DNA from: Rickettsiales bacterium
GTDB taxonomy: Bacteria > Bacteroidota > Bacteroidia > Cytophagales > Cyclobacteriaceae
Direction of reading: 5' to 3'
Assembly: GCA_002729235.1 (NCBI GenBank)
Contig: PBTY01000013.1
Location: 4,609 to 68,608, forward strand
Length of the DNA: 64,000 bases
Made by a program: the position numbers and the translations under genes
The notes under the pieces: model-generated
What the model saw: the letters and a program-made list of their open reading frames with translations, nothing else
Databases searched by the model: none
Told to the model about the DNA's origin: nothing
Part shown: piece by piece, positions 55,538 to 64,000 of the stretch
How the letters are laid out: each line of letters opens with the position of its first letter
How positions within the stretch are numbered: position 1 is the stretch's first letter

Positions 55538-56507
55538 AAACCGGAACATACACCTTGTCAATAATCTCCTGATATTCACTCTCGGCTTTGCTGAATGAAG
55601 TAATACCACCACCACTTTTATAGATCAGTTGATTTCCTAGATTCTCTATGAATCGAATCATCACTCCAGAGTCCAGGCTCTCACCATCAAACACTCCACA
55701 AACACCAGTATAGAAATTGCGATCGTAAGATTCCGCTTGTTGGATGATTCTCACTGTTTCTTTTTTAGGTGCTCCAGAAATACTGCCAGCGGGTAATAGT
55801 TTGAAAAGAATTTCGCCTATTTGATCCTTCCAATCAGGGTCCAAATCACCACATATTTCAGAGCTTACCTGTAGCAGGGACTTTTCATGAGTCTTGATTT
55901 CTGTAATAAATCTAAATTTCGGCACATGAACTCCTTGAGCAACCTGGCTCAAATCATTTCGGATGAGGTCTACAATCGTAACATGTTCGGCTGTTTCCTT
56001 TACATCGTTTAGAATGACGCTTTCCGCATTGGGAATCTTCGCATCGATGGTGCCCTTCATTGGATAGGAATAGATTTTGTTTTCCTTGATTAGCACGAAA
56101 GTCTCTGGTGAGAAGAGTACAAATTGATCCTCAAATAGAACCTTGTACTTAGCACGACTGATGTCGAATACCTGTTGTAAGCTAAGGTTCGTTTCAATTG
56201 GGGTTTCGAATGTCAGATTCACCAGGTACGAATTCCCAAAATTGATTTGATCAATCACGTATTGAAACGGTGGAACAAACTGATCAAATGCAATGGGTTT
56301 TTTCTCAAATTCGAATGGCTCAATTACATTCTCAACAGTGGTTGATCCGAATTGGTATGCAACCCGATCATCTAAATCCTTGATTGTTGAAACAAAAGCT
56401 TTGCTTCCCAAAAAGTCAGTAAAAAAGAAAAAGGGTTCCCTTTCCTGACCGAGTTGGTTCATTAGTTGGATAGCTTCTTGTCTATTCAGCATATCATTTT
56501 CTGCCAC
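55536..56507 (-). CDS. pabB: aminodeoxychorismate synthase component I
   Basis: 323 residues, the compact form without the N-terminal TrpE-like domain. Aminates chorismate to 4-amino-4-deoxychorismate for folate. Chorismate-binding motifs: QINFGNSYLVNLTF, YPMKGTIDA, VDLIRNDLSQVA, LLPAGSISGAPKKET, YTGVCGVFDG and IRFIENLG. Starts: GTG 56507 overlaps the DUF6787 gene by 14 bp, or ATG 56492 just after its stop. Separated from pabC by the CHASE2/SiaC block. Confidence 0.92.
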   Translation of the reverse strand: MAENDMLNRQEAIQLMNQLGQEREPFFFFTDFLGSKAFVSTIKDLDDRVAYQFGSTTVENVIEPFEFEKKPIAFDQFVPPFQYVIDQINFGNSYLVNLTFETPIETNLSLQQVFDISRAKYKVLFEDQFVLFSPETFVLIKENKIYSYPMKGTIDAKIPNAESVILNDVKETAEHVTIVDLIRNDLSQVAQGVHVPKFRFITEIKTHEKSLLQVSSEICGDLDPDWKDQIGEILFKLLPAGSISGAPKKETVRIIQQAESYDRNFYTGVCGVFDGESLDSGVMIRFIENLGNQLIYKSGGGITSFSKAESEYQEIIDKVYVPV

Positions 56508-56790
56508 TCATCCTATTCCACATTCTTTTTTCGAATTGCCAGAAAAATTGAAACTGACCAAAAATGAATCCATAAAATAGTAGTATCACATTGTAGATTG
56601 GCAAGATGAGCAGGTAATAGATAATTGTAAACCAAATATTGGACTCTCCATCGGAAGTAAAAAAAGCTACTATCGGTTTTTTTAGATAAAGAACGGTGAA
56701 CCCAGTGCATGCAAATACAACAAGTACAATAAGTACCTGCCATCCACTCTTAAGATCCCATCTGTCTTTTAATTTATCTACCCAGCCCAT
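56494..56790 (-). CDS. DUF6787 family membrane protein
   Basis: 98 residues from ATG 56790; an open frame back to 56925 merely covers the end of the pseudouridine synthase gene. Start MGWVDKLKDRWDLKSGWQVLI is the family hallmark, followed by two membrane helices (VLIVLVVFACTGFTVLYL and a second near 55-78) and a basic C-terminus. Unknown function, Bacteroidota-specific. Overlaps the preceding gene by 17 bp and pabB by up to 14 bp. Confidence 0.8.
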   Translation of the reverse strand: MGWVDKLKDRWDLKSGWQVLIVLVVFACTGFTVLYLKKPIVAFFTSDGESNIWFTIIYYLLILPIYNVILLFYGFIFGQFQFFWQFEKRMWNRMSGRK

Positions 56791-57460
56791 CAATTTGATG
56801 TTTGAATTCGTGCCATTTAGGAGTACAAGTATACGTAACGAGTTCCTTCTGCACAGGATGTACAAAACTAATCTGAAAGGCATGTAAATGAATGCTTTTG
56901 TCTGGATTTGCTTCGGGATACCCATACTTTAGATCTCCTTTGATCCGTGTTTTCATAGAAGCAAGCTGCACGCGAATTTGATGTGGACGTCCGGTCTTAG
57001 GCATTACCTTGAGCAGTGAATGGCCATCATCATTACCTAATAAATCATATTCCAGCTCAGCTTCTTTGGCACTGCCCATAGGCTTGTTGTAAGCCTTCAC
57101 CATGTTTTTCTTGGTGTCTTTATAGAGCCAATGAACCAATTTGCCAGACTGAGCAGGAGGCTTATTTCCTACAACTGCCAGGTAGGTTTTTTGGACTTTA
57201 TCCTCTCTAAAAAGTTTGTTCATACGCTCCAGAGCTTTGCTGGTTCGTGCAAAAACGGTAATTCCGCTTACTGGACGGTCCAGTCGATGCGTAGGATGTA
57301 AAAAGACATCTCCAGGTTTGTTGTACTTCCTTTTGATATAGGCTCTACCCCAATCAGTGAGGGTTTTGTCACCAGTTTTATCACCCTGGACCAACCATCC
57401 TGATGGCTTGTTCAATAATAAAAGGTGATTGTCTTCGTATATAACTTGCGGATCTTTCAC
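56774..57460 (-). CDS. RluA-family RNA pseudouridine synthase
   Basis: 228 residues, catalytic domain only, no S4 domain. Catalytic Asp in HRLDRPVSGITVFART; also LLLNKPSGWLVQG at the start and TGRPHQIRVQLA. Modifies uridine in rRNA or tRNA; the target cannot be told. GTG start at 57460, only 9 bp from the divergent TTG start at 57470, so its promoter (TACTTTTG at 57480-57487) lies inside the other gene. Confidence 0.9.
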   Translation of the reverse strand: MKDPQVIYEDNHLLLLNKPSGWLVQGDKTGDKTLTDWGRAYIKRKYNKPGDVFLHPTHRLDRPVSGITVFARTSKALERMNKLFREDKVQKTYLAVVGNKPPAQSGKLVHWLYKDTKKNMVKAYNKPMGSAKEAELEYDLLGNDDGHSLLKVMPKTGRPHQIRVQLASMKTRIKGDLKYGYPEANPDKSIHLHAFQISFVHPVQKELVTYTCTPKWHEFKHQIDGLGR

Positions 57461-57469
57461 GACTAAATT

Positions 57470-57769
57470 TTGAATAAAGCAAAAGTACTTACAATACTGT
57501 TCAGAGATTTTATTGTTTACAATTTCATTTTTACTCTGGCAGGTGGATATTATTTATGGTTCTTCGGAGCCTACAGTTATCCCTTTTTATTTTGGATCAA
57601 AGTGGCAGGCTATGTTTTGTTAGGAATTTGGTATTACCAATCACGAAGGCACCGCCTGTACTTTTATTACAATCTTGGACTGTCTAATTCGAAATTGATT
57701 AGTTACGTCCTCCTAATAGATGGATTCATCACCTTGCTATTTTTTCTATTGATCTATGGCCTTACTTGA
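57470..57769 (+). CDS. small membrane protein paired with an ABC ATPase
   Basis: 99 residues, three hydrophobic helices (about 14-32, 38-56, 74-98) and a basic loop QSRRHRLYFYYN. TTG start. No family recognised. Overlaps the ATPase gene by 14 bp, so the two are probably made together. It may be a small membrane anchor or a minimal permease subunit. Confidence 0.65.
   Translation: MNKAKVLTILFRDFIVYNFIFTLAGGYYLWFFGAYSYPFLFWIKVAGYVLLGIWYYQSRRHRLYFYYNLGLSNSKLISYVLLIDGFITLLFFLLIYGLT
57480..57487 (-). promoter_or_regulatory. -7 element of the pseudouridine synthase gene
   Basis: TACTTTTG on the minus strand, 19 bp before the GTG; inside the divergent 99-residue ORF. Confidence 0.45.
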
Positions 57770-58400
57770 AATTGACAGTGTAAACTTTTCTTATGGAAAC
57801 CGACCCATTCTTAGCAATGTCTATTTAAAAGTGCAGCAAGGTGAGGTTGTAGGTTTCCTCGGTCGCAATGGATGTGGAAAGTCTACCTTACTCAAAGTTG
57901 TTTTTGGAAGCCTTAGAGGAGCCAATCAATCGGTGAGAGTGGATGGAGTTTATTTGCATCAACCATTTATGTCAGGCCAGATCCGATTTGTTCCTCAAGA
58001 GGGTTTGTTTCCGGGATTTCTTACTGCCAAATATGCTGCAGCATTGTATCAGGTTGATGAGCAGCTATTATTGCAGCATGAGGAGTTCTCTCAATATTAT
58101 CAATTCCGATTTGATCAAATGTCCGGAGGGATATCCAAATTCATTGAAACGTTAATCGTTTTGTATTCACCCTCGTCTTTCATTTTGCTCGATGAGCCAT
58201 TCTCCTATATCGCGCCTGCACTGAAAGAAAAGTTGATCCTCATTATCAAGGAAATTTCTAAAGTCAAGGGTGTTTTACTCACCGACCATCAATACAAATC
58301 CATTCTGGAAGTGTCAGATAAGCTTTATTTGATGCGAAATCAAAGCCTTTATAGCATTCAAGACATTCAGGATTTGAGAGATATGGGTTATATCTCTTGA
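57756..58400 (+). CDS. ABC transporter ATP-binding protein with atypical signature
   Basis: 214 residues. Walker A GRNGCGKST at 36-44, Q-loop VPQEGLFPGF, signature MSGGISKFIE at 122-131 (no Gln after SGG), Walker B FILLDEPFS with Glu147, and H-loop His178 in LLTDHQ. All catalytic residues are present, so an active ATPase is expected. The opening and end (SLYSIQDIQDLRDMGYI) resemble LptB-type ATPases. Its only neighbour is the 99-residue membrane protein. Confidence 0.85.
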   Translation: MALLEIDSVNFSYGNRPILSNVYLKVQQGEVVGFLGRNGCGKSTLLKVVFGSLRGANQSVRVDGVYLHQPFMSGQIRFVPQEGLFPGFLTAKYAAALYQVDEQLLLQHEEFSQYYQFRFDQMSGGISKFIETLIVLYSPSSFILLDEPFSYIAPALKEKLILIIKEISKVKGVLLTDHQYKSILEVSDKLYLMRNQSLYSIQDIQDLRDMGYIS

Positions 58401-58406
58401 TAATCC

Positions 58407-59987
58407 TTAAAACTCGCTGATAAAGTGGAAGTTGATGTCAGGGAAGTTGTCCTGCACCATCTGCAACCAGGCCTTTGATTCGGCCATAAATACCAGTTTA
58501 CCTTCTTTGTCTTTAGCGATGTGACGGTATTTGTCCTTCACAAAAGCATCAAGTTTGGCAGGGTCATTTGCACTGATCCAACATGCTTTGTAGATGTTCA
58601 CTCCATCAAAACGAGCCTTGGCATTGTATTCGTTTAGTAATCGGTATTGCAATACTTCAAATTGTAACGCACCCACTGTCCCAACTACTTTTCTAGATCC
58701 CATTTCGAAGGTAAAAAGCTGAGCAACTCCTTCATCCATAAGCTGATTGAGTCCTTTTTCGAGCTGCTTGGACTTCATTGCATCCAGATTGATTACCTCT
58801 CTGAATAGCTCTGGGGAGAATGATGGGATTCCTTTGTAAATACCCTTTTCGCCTTCGTTAAGTGTATCTCCGATTTTCAAGTTTCCAGTGTCGTACAAAC
58901 CAACAATATCACCTGGGAATGCTTCGTCTACTGTCTCTTTTTGCTGAGCCATGAAGGCTGTTGCATTGGAGAATCGAAACTGCTTGTCTTGTCTGACATT
59001 GTAATAATTCTTGCCCCTCTCAAACTTTCCAGAACAGATTCTTGCAAATGCAATTCTGTTTCGGTGTTTTGGATCCATGTTTGCGTGGATCTTGAAGATG
59101 AAGCCACTAAACTTATTTTCATTTGGTTCGATCAAACGCTCCTCAGTTTCACGAGCCTTAGGTGATGGAGCGATATCAATAAAGCAATCCAGCAACTCTC
59201 TTACACCAAAATTATTCACAGCACTTCCGAAGAATACAGGTGCTATCTCGCCATTTAGATAGGCGTTGACATCCAGAGGATCATAAACGCCATTGACTAA
59301 TTCAATTTCTTCACGAAGTGTTTTAACTGCAGACTCCGGCAGCTGCTGATCCAGTTTAGGATCGTCTATTCCTTTGATCTCTACTACGTCAGTAACTTTT
59401 TTCGTTTTATTTGGCTCGTAGAGGTTGAGGTTGTTTTCATACATGTTGTATACACCACGTAGAGATTTACCCATGCCTATTGGCCAGCTCATCGGGCGAA
59501 CTTTGATGTTGAGTTTTTCCTCAATCTCATCCAACAGGTCAAAAGCATCTCTACCCTCACGGTCAAGCTTGTTAATGAAACACAGAACAGGTGTATTTCT
59601 CATTCTACAAACTTCCATTAGCTTTTCGGTCTGTTGCTCCACACCTTTCACACAGTCGATAACCATGATCACTGAGTCGACAGCCGTAAGCGTACGATAG
59701 GTATCTTCTGCAAAATCTTCGTGACCAGGAGTATCCAGAATATTGATTTTGAGGTTTTTGTAGTCAAATCCCATTACGGAAGTCGCCACGGAAATACCCC
59801 TTTGCTTTTCAATGTCCATCCAGTCAGAGCGTGTGCTTACATCGATCTTGTTCGATTTTACCGCTCCAGCAGTCTGAATAGCCCCTCCAAATAAGAGGAG
59901 TTTCTCTGTCAATGTGGTTTTACCAGCATCCGGGTGAGCGATGATGCCAAACGTACGTCTCTTCTGTATTTCCTGTTCTAGTGTCAT
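58407..59987 (-). CDS. prfC: peptide chain release factor 3
   Basis: 526 residues, normal length. GTPase that removes RF1/RF2 from the ribosome after termination. G1 [11 protein letters not shown]2/switch region [12 protein letters not shown]3 DTPGHEDF, G4 NKLD; RF3-specific parts include HYKN-type linkers and [17 protein letters not shown]. The leader carries a hairpin next to the ATG (59989-60004) and a -7 element at 60007. Converges with the ABC ATPase gene, 6-bp gap. Confidence 0.95.
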   Translation of the reverse strand: MTLEQEIQKRRTFGIIAHPDAGKTTLTEKLLLFGGAIQTAGAVKSNKIDVSTRSDWMDIEKQRGISVATSVMGFDYKNLKINILDTPGHEDFAEDTYRTLTAVDSVIMVIDCVKGVEQQTEKLMEVCRMRNTPVLCFINKLDREGRDAFDLLDEIEEKLNIKVRPMSWPIGMGKSLRGVYNMYENNLNLYEPNKTKKVTDVVEIKGIDDPKLDQQLPESAVKTLREEIELVNGVYDPLDVNAYLNGEIAPVFFGSAVNNFGVRELLDCFIDIAPSPKARETEERLIEPNENKFSGFIFKIHANMDPKHRNRIAFARICSGKFERGKNYYNVRQDKQFRFSNATAFMAQQKETVDEAFPGDIVGLYDTGNLKIGDTLNEGEKGIYKGIPSFSPELFREVINLDAMKSKQLEKGLNQLMDEGVAQLFTFEMGSRKVVGTVGALQFEVLQYRLLNEYNAKARFDGVNIYKACWISANDPAKLDAFVKDKYRHIAKDKEGKLVFMAESKAWLQMVQDNFPDINFHFISEF

Positions 59988-59988
59988 T

Positions 59989-60014
59989 CCCTGTCAATTC
60001 AGGGCGCAAAGTTA
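59989..60014 (-). promoter_or_regulatory. prfC promoter -7 element and start-codon hairpin
   Basis: TAACTTTG (60007-60014) matches TAnnTTTG. Immediately after it, CCCTG-AATTGA-CAGGG (59989-60004) can fold into a hairpin ending one base before the ATG, in a leader of only about 15 nt. Confidence 0.5.
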
Positions 60015-60050
60015 ATTGATTCTCCTACAATTCAGAGTGAATCTGTTTTG

Positions 60051-60767
60051 CTAACTATTGAGAATCTTGCTTTTAACCTCAGATTGGTAGTTTCTTCCAA
60101 TAGGTAGGTATTTGCCGCCTATTTCTACCTGGTTACCGTCAATAGCTTTGATTTTCTCCAAAGAAACCGTGTAGCTACGATGGATTCGGGTAAAGCTAGA
60201 TGCTGGAAGGAGTTCTGTAAAAGATTGCAAGTTATGGTGAACGATCAGGTCTTCGTTGATGGTATGAACCATTACATAATCCTTGAGGCTTTCCACATAT
60301 AATATGTCTTTTAGGAACACCTTCACCATTTTCTTATCCACTTTTAAAAACAAGTGGTCCAGTTTGGCGTCACCTGTTGCTGTTGGTTGTGGCGTAGGAG
60401 CAGTAGGTATTTTCAATCGATCCATCACTTTTTGGACCATTCGGAAGAATCTTGGAAATTCGATGGGCTTAACCAAATAGTCCACTACATCATAATCGTA
60501 GCTCTCTACGGCATACTCGCGATAGGCTGTAGTAATCACCACTAATGGCGGATCTTTCAGGGTTTGCAAGAGCTCCATCCCGGTTAACTTGGGCATATTG
60601 ATATCAAGGAAGATAAGATCAACTTGTTTTTCCTGAAGCATTTTGAGTGCATCCATGGCATTTTCACATTTGCCCACACACTCTAATTCATCCACTTCAT
60701 CGATATATTTTTCTATGACTTTGATGGCAAGAGGCTCATCATCTATGATCAAACACTTTATTTGCAT
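60051..60767 (-). CDS. LytTR-family response regulator
   Basis: 238 residues. Receiver domain about 1-120: acidic Asp9/Asp10, phospho-acceptor Asp55 in FLDINMP, Thr in VITTAYREYAVESY, and Lys in VDYLVKPIEF. LytTR DNA-binding domain about 135-237 (FLKVDKKMVKVFLKDILYVESLKDYVMVHT, landmarks ILYVESLKDYV and FTRIHRSYTVSLEKI). Pairs with the kinase gene 3 bp upstream. Possible targets are the kinase operon itself or the SusC gene beyond the divergent region. Confidence 0.93.
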   Translation of the reverse strand: MQIKCLIIDDEPLAIKVIEKYIDEVDELECVGKCENAMDALKMLQEKQVDLIFLDINMPKLTGMELLQTLKDPPLVVITTAYREYAVESYDYDVVDYLVKPIEFPRFFRMVQKVMDRLKIPTAPTPQPTATGDAKLDHLFLKVDKKMVKVFLKDILYVESLKDYVMVHTINEDLIVHHNLQSFTELLPASSFTRIHRSYTVSLEKIKAIDGNQVEIGGKYLPIGRNYQSEVKSKILNS

Positions 60768-60770
60768 ATG

Positions 60771-61823
60771 CTACTCATTCAGTGGTAGGGTCAAATGTAT
60801 TTTGTACTTCTGATTTTCCTGGTTGATATCCAGTTTATAATCGTCTTTGTAGAGAAGCTTTAATCGTCTAATTGTATTTTCGAGACCAATTCCCTCTCCA
60901 TTCAAACGTTCATTTTCTTCAGAGTCTTTGTAGTCTTTCAACCAGTTCTCAACTTCAAATATTAGGTGTTTTTCTTCTACATGTAGTTTGATTTGGATGT
61001 CAATAGTGTCCGCAGGTGATAAACCTCCATGCTTGATACTGTTTTCTACAAACGGAGAAAGAATCAGTGGAGGGATTTTGCCATCCAATTCACCACTAAT
61101 TTCAAAATCTACATTCAGTTTGGATCCAAATCTGATTTTTTCCAGTTCGATGAAGTTTTTCATGTGTGTGACGGTCTCCATCAAGCTTACCACATCCGCT
61201 TTCGCACGATAAATTACGAAGCTCATCATGTTGGAGAGTTTCAAGATTGTATTGGGAGCCATCTCTGATTTTTCAAGCGTCAAAGCATACAGACTGTTCA
61301 ATGTATTGAAGAAAAAGTGCGGTTGTATTTGAGTCTTCAGATAAGCGAGCTCTGTTTCCAAACTGTTTTTTTCTAATTCCCGCTGTGCATCTCTTTCTCG
61401 TACACGATCTATCGTCAATTTGATGGCCGCGGTGACTCCTACAATATACAACTCACCAACAAATACCGAGATGATATAGCTTAAGCCAAACAGATTCGTT
61501 TCTTCAAATGCAGATTCTGGCCAAATGTTGGTTGTCACCAGGAGGTAGTTTAGTACAATCCTTATAAGAGACATGAATAGCACCGAAAAGAAAAGTGCCA
61601 GAACATAGTAGGTAAAGTTTTTTCTGGAAAGAAATTTAGGAACCAGCCAGTACAGGTTAAAGTAACATAGTATGATATGAATGGGAAATTCAACCAGGTT
61701 GGATTTAATGGAGTAGACGTAATCTCCGAAATAATGCCCCCACCGTACACTGTTAAAGGAAAAATAACCTACCCAGAAAAGGATATGTCCTATGGTTTCT
61801 CTATGCTCTTTTAGTTTATTCAA
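60771..61823 (-). CDS. LytS-like sensor histidine kinase (His_kinase family)
   Basis: 350 residues. Four hydrophobic helices in the first 135 residues, a short coiled coil, then the His_kinase domain with His169 in QIQPHFFFNTLNSL and the ATP-binding region (LILSPFVENSIKHGG, GIGLENTIRRL). TTG start at 61823. No large sensor domain; the helices themselves may sense. Co-transcribed with the LytTR regulator. Confidence 0.91.
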   Translation of the reverse strand: MNKLKEHRETIGHILFWVGYFSFNSVRWGHYFGDYVYSIKSNLVEFPIHIILCYFNLYWLVPKFLSRKNFTYYVLALFFSVLFMSLIRIVLNYLLVTTNIWPESAFEETNLFGLSYIISVFVGELYIVGVTAAIKLTIDRVRERDAQRELEKNSLETELAYLKTQIQPHFFFNTLNSLYALTLEKSEMAPNTILKLSNMMSFVIYRAKADVVSLMETVTHMKNFIELEKIRFGSKLNVDFEISGELDGKIPPLILSPFVENSIKHGGLSPADTIDIQIKLHVEEKHLIFEVENWLKDYKDSEENERLNGEGIGLENTIRRLKLLYKDDYKLDINQENQKYKIHLTLPLNE

Positions 61824-62091
61824 ATTGATCTAACCTCAGCGGGATTTTATTCTCATTATAAGAGTAGCTATTTTTTGATTCATTTTTTCAAAATCCCTTT
61901 TATTTTATCTAAACAGCTATTTTTTGACGTTTAATAGGCATTTTGCTGTTCGTAGTGGATCGTATGTCATTCAGCGATAGAACCCTGTCGTACTGCGAAT
62001 AAATTTTCAAGAATTCTTAACACTATCTTAATTAGATGCTGAGGCTGCTAGAAACCAGTCGCCTAACCACAATAAACTTAATGTTATTCTT
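61824..62091. other. divergent intergenic region lytS-like/susC-like with 13-bp direct repeat
   Basis: 268 bp without a gene, AT-rich. AGCTATTTTTTGA occurs at 61866-61878 and 61915-61927, 49 bp apart. No full TAnnTTTG match on either strand; TAAATTTT at 62000-62007 is a weak candidate for the SusC gene. Confidence 0.5.
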
Positions 62092-64000
62092 ATGAGGAAA
62101 ATACTACCTTTTTTTATCATGATGCTTGTGAGCATGGTGGCCTTGGCGCAGAGTACTGTGACTGGGACACTGAAAGATGCTCAAACTGGCGAGCCTGTAC
62201 CTGGTGCCACAGTTTTAATAAAAGGAACTGCCAAAGGAGCCACTACTGATTTGGATGGAAAATATCAATTGAGCGTAGAAGATGGCGCCGTGCTGGTTTT
62301 TTCATTTATTGGATATACCAATGTCGAAGAAACTGTTGGTAATCGCACTGTAATTAATGTAACCATGGAGCCTGACCTGACCGAACTGAGTGAGGTGGTG
62401 GTCACAGCACTTGGTATCGAAAAGGAATCAAAGACTCTGGGATACTCCGTTTCAAGAGTGGATGGTGATCAGTTTACCAAGGCAAGAGAAATCAGTGTGG
62501 CAAATAACCTTGTTGGTAGAGTAGCTGGGGTTAATAGTTCAGCACCAACAACTGGACCTGGTGGGTCGTCGCGTGTGACTATTCGTGGAAACTCATCACT
62601 CTCAGGAAATAACCAACCACTTTATGTGGTGAATGGAATTCAAATACAAAATGAAAACCTCGGAAATGCCGGCAAATGGGATGGATCTGATTACGGTGAT
62701 GCTATTACTGCTATCAATCCAGATGATATTGAAGATATCACCATCCTTAAAGGTGGAGCTGCGGCTGCATTATATGGACAAAGAGGTCGAAATGGTGTCA
62801 TTTTGATTACCACCAAATCTGGAAAATACAACCAGGGACTTGGAATTGATTTTAATAGCAACGTAGCTATTGATCGAATCAATGATTTCAGGGATTTCCA
62901 AAATCAATATGGTCAGGGTCTTTTGGGCAATGCTCCGGTAGATCAGCAGTCTGCGCTTAATAGTGGCTTGTCTTCATGGGGAGCCAGGTTGGATGGTTCC
63001 ATGGTTACGTTGTTTGATGGAAACCAGCATCCTTATTCAGCAGTCAGTGATGACAATCTGGATAAGTTTTATGAAACAGGGGTGACTTTTACCAATTCAC
63101 TGGCGATCTCTGGTGGTGGAGAAACTGGTAACGTCCGTCTGTCACTGGGTGACCTTAGAAGTAATTCCATTTATCCTAATTCTGATTATGAGAGAAATAC
63201 GTTCAATTTGGATGCTTCCTACAAACTATCTGATAAATGGACGGCTAGTGCCAATGTAAACTACACAAAAGATAAGGCTAACAGAACAAAGGTAAACGAC
63301 GCTCCGGGTAATGGAAACTTTGGAATTATGTTCCTTCCTCCAAACGTAGATGCAGACTACTTAGACCCCGGATATGATGAATTAAAAAATGAAATTCCTT
63401 TTGGACCAAATGCATTCACCACCAATCCATATTTTGCGGCTAACAGATTTATAACTGAGACATCCAAAGATCGGGTGATGAGTGTTGCTAGTATAAAATA
63501 TGCTCTAACTGACTGGATGTATGTTCGTGCAAGAATTGCTAATGATTTTTACGCCTTTAATGCGACTCAAATTACTCCTACAGGTACTGCTTACAGACCT
63601 GCCGGTGGATTAGACGTTCAACGCACTTTGAACCATAATGAAACCAACTCGGATATCTTAATTGGCATCAATAAGGATCTAAATTCAGACTTCTCAATTG
63701 GGGTTACTCTGGGTGGAAACATGCTTAGTCTTACCGAAAAGGTTGTTGATGTAAACGCAAGTGGATTTGCCTTCCCATTTCTGTATAATCCAGGAACAGC
63801 AGCCACAAACGGTGCTAGCGTAAGTGAGCCACGGAAGGAAATTCATTCCTTGTACGGGTCAGTTGAGTTTGGATTCAGAGATATGATTTACCTGAATGTA
63901 ACGGATAGAAATGACTGGTCGAGTACACTTCCATCAGCTAACAACTCATACAATTACCCTTCAGTAAACCTTTCTTACATTTTCTCAGAAACCCTAAACA
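62092..64000 (+). CDS. SusC/RagA-type TonB-dependent receptor, 3' truncated by window edge
   Basis: Open from the ATG at 62092 to the window end (636 codons, about two thirds of a usual SusC). Signal peptide MRKILPFFIMMLVSMVALAQ. Carboxypeptidase-D-like domain about 20-105 (TGTLKDAQTGEPVPGATVLIKG, landmarks GEPVPGATV and FSFIGYTN). TonB-box region TELSEVVVTALGIEKE, plug domain about 115-235 (IRGNSSLSGNNQPLYVVNGI, AALYGQRGRNGVILITTKSG), then barrel strands. It imports glycans or peptides with a SusD lipoprotein, expected just beyond the window. The LytS/LytR pair is divergent. Confidence 0.93.
   Translation, partial: MRKILPFFIMMLVSMVALAQSTVTGTLKDAQTGEPVPGATVLIKGTAKGATTDLDGKYQLSVEDGAVLVFSFIGYTNVEETVGNRTVINVTMEPDLTELSEVVVTALGIEKESKTLGYSVSRVDGDQFTKAREISVANNLVGRVAGVNSSAPTTGPGGSSRVTIRGNSSLSGNNQPLYVVNGIQIQNENLGNAGKWDGSDYGDAITAINPDDIEDITILKGGAAAALYGQRGRNGVILITTKSGKYNQGLGIDFNSNVAIDRINDFRDFQNQYGQGLLGNAPVDQQSALNSGLSSWGARLDGSMVTLFDGNQHPYSAVSDDNLDKFYETGVTFTNSLAISGGGETGNVRLSLGDLRSNSIYPNSDYERNTFNLDASYKLSDKWTASANVNYTKDKANRTKVNDAPGNGNFGIMFLPPNVDADYLDPGYDELKNEIPFGPNAFTTNPYFAANRFITETSKDRVMSVASIKYALTDWMYVRARIANDFYAFNATQITPTGTAYRPAGGLDVQRTLNHNETNSDILIGINKDLNSDFSIGVTLGGNMLSLTEKVVDVNASGFAFPFLYNPGTAATNGASVSEPRKEIHSLYGSVEFGFRDMIYLNVTDRNDWSSTLPSANNSYNYPSVNLSYIFSETLN

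Noticed and set aside
56791-56925. N-terminal extension of the DUF6787 protein
   Set aside because: Those codons lie over the end of the pseudouridine synthase gene and the family begins at MGWVDKLKDRW.

Overview
The window (about 40% G+C by eye) comes from a free-living member of the Bacteroidota, most likely order Cytophagales. The evidence is: a complete sprA, the outer-membrane translocon of the type IX secretion system (T9SS) and gliding machinery; a protein ending in a T9SS sorting domain; a SusC/RagA receptor; a TonB energy transducer; DUF4292, DUF4837 and BT_3928-type genes; and promoters of the Bacteroidota form TTG-N18/19-TAnnTTTG. The genus cannot be fixed from the sequence. No rRNA, tRNA, IS element, integrase or CRISPR array was seen, and the coding is dense. 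About a dozen genes appear to start with TTG or GTG.

Layout. 1-5 kb: 3' end of a FadL-like porin, then aroK/BT_3928/DUF1599 on the minus strand facing folP-cdaA (folate synthesis and c-di-AMP). 5-7.5 kb: kbl and an SDR threonine dehydrogenase, divergent, which together convert threonine to glycine and acetyl-CoA; gcvH lies further on. 7.6-17.6 kb: crotonase, flippase, sugar nucleotidyltransferase, TPR protein, DUF4292 lipoprotein, EnvC-like protein, tatA, gatA and a LysM lytic transglycosylase, forming an envelope-building block. 17.7-30.5 kb: DUF4837 lipoprotein, maeB, ruvA, sprA, gcvH, vanZ-like and tonB, ended by a strong terminator. 30.7-32.3 kb: a T9SS-exported DUF5107 protein. 32.3-39.1 kb: histidine utilisation genes hutH-hutU-hutG-hutF, with a divergent LysR regulator. 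hutI is not in the window.

39-48.6 kb: an operon plsC-gatC-large membrane/TPR protein; a NatAB-like ABC exporter; an orphan histidine kinase; and the detached atpD-atpC pair. 48.6-51.1 kb: a MacB/FtsX-type permease.

51.3-55.5 kb is the most unusual part. It holds three SiaC-family (DUF1987) phosphoprotein paralogues, a CHASE2 membrane sensor with no output domain and a small exported protein. Part of this block sits on the opposite strand between pabC and pabB, two genes of one pathway. Only the first SiaC keeps the expected phospho-acceptor threonine. The siaC1 and exported-protein promoters share a 16-bp motif.

55.5-64 kb: pabB, DUF6787, an RluA-type pseudouridine synthase, a two-gene ABC module with a 99-residue membrane partner, prfC, a LytS/LytR-type two-component pair, and the 5' part of a SusC-like receptor that runs off the window.

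Links between genes: pabB, pabC and folP all serve folate synthesis. Kbl, Tdh and GcvH connect threonine to one-carbon units. GatA and GatC form one amidotransferase although encoded 26 kb apart. SprA would export the DUF5107 protein. TonB could energise the SusC receptor.
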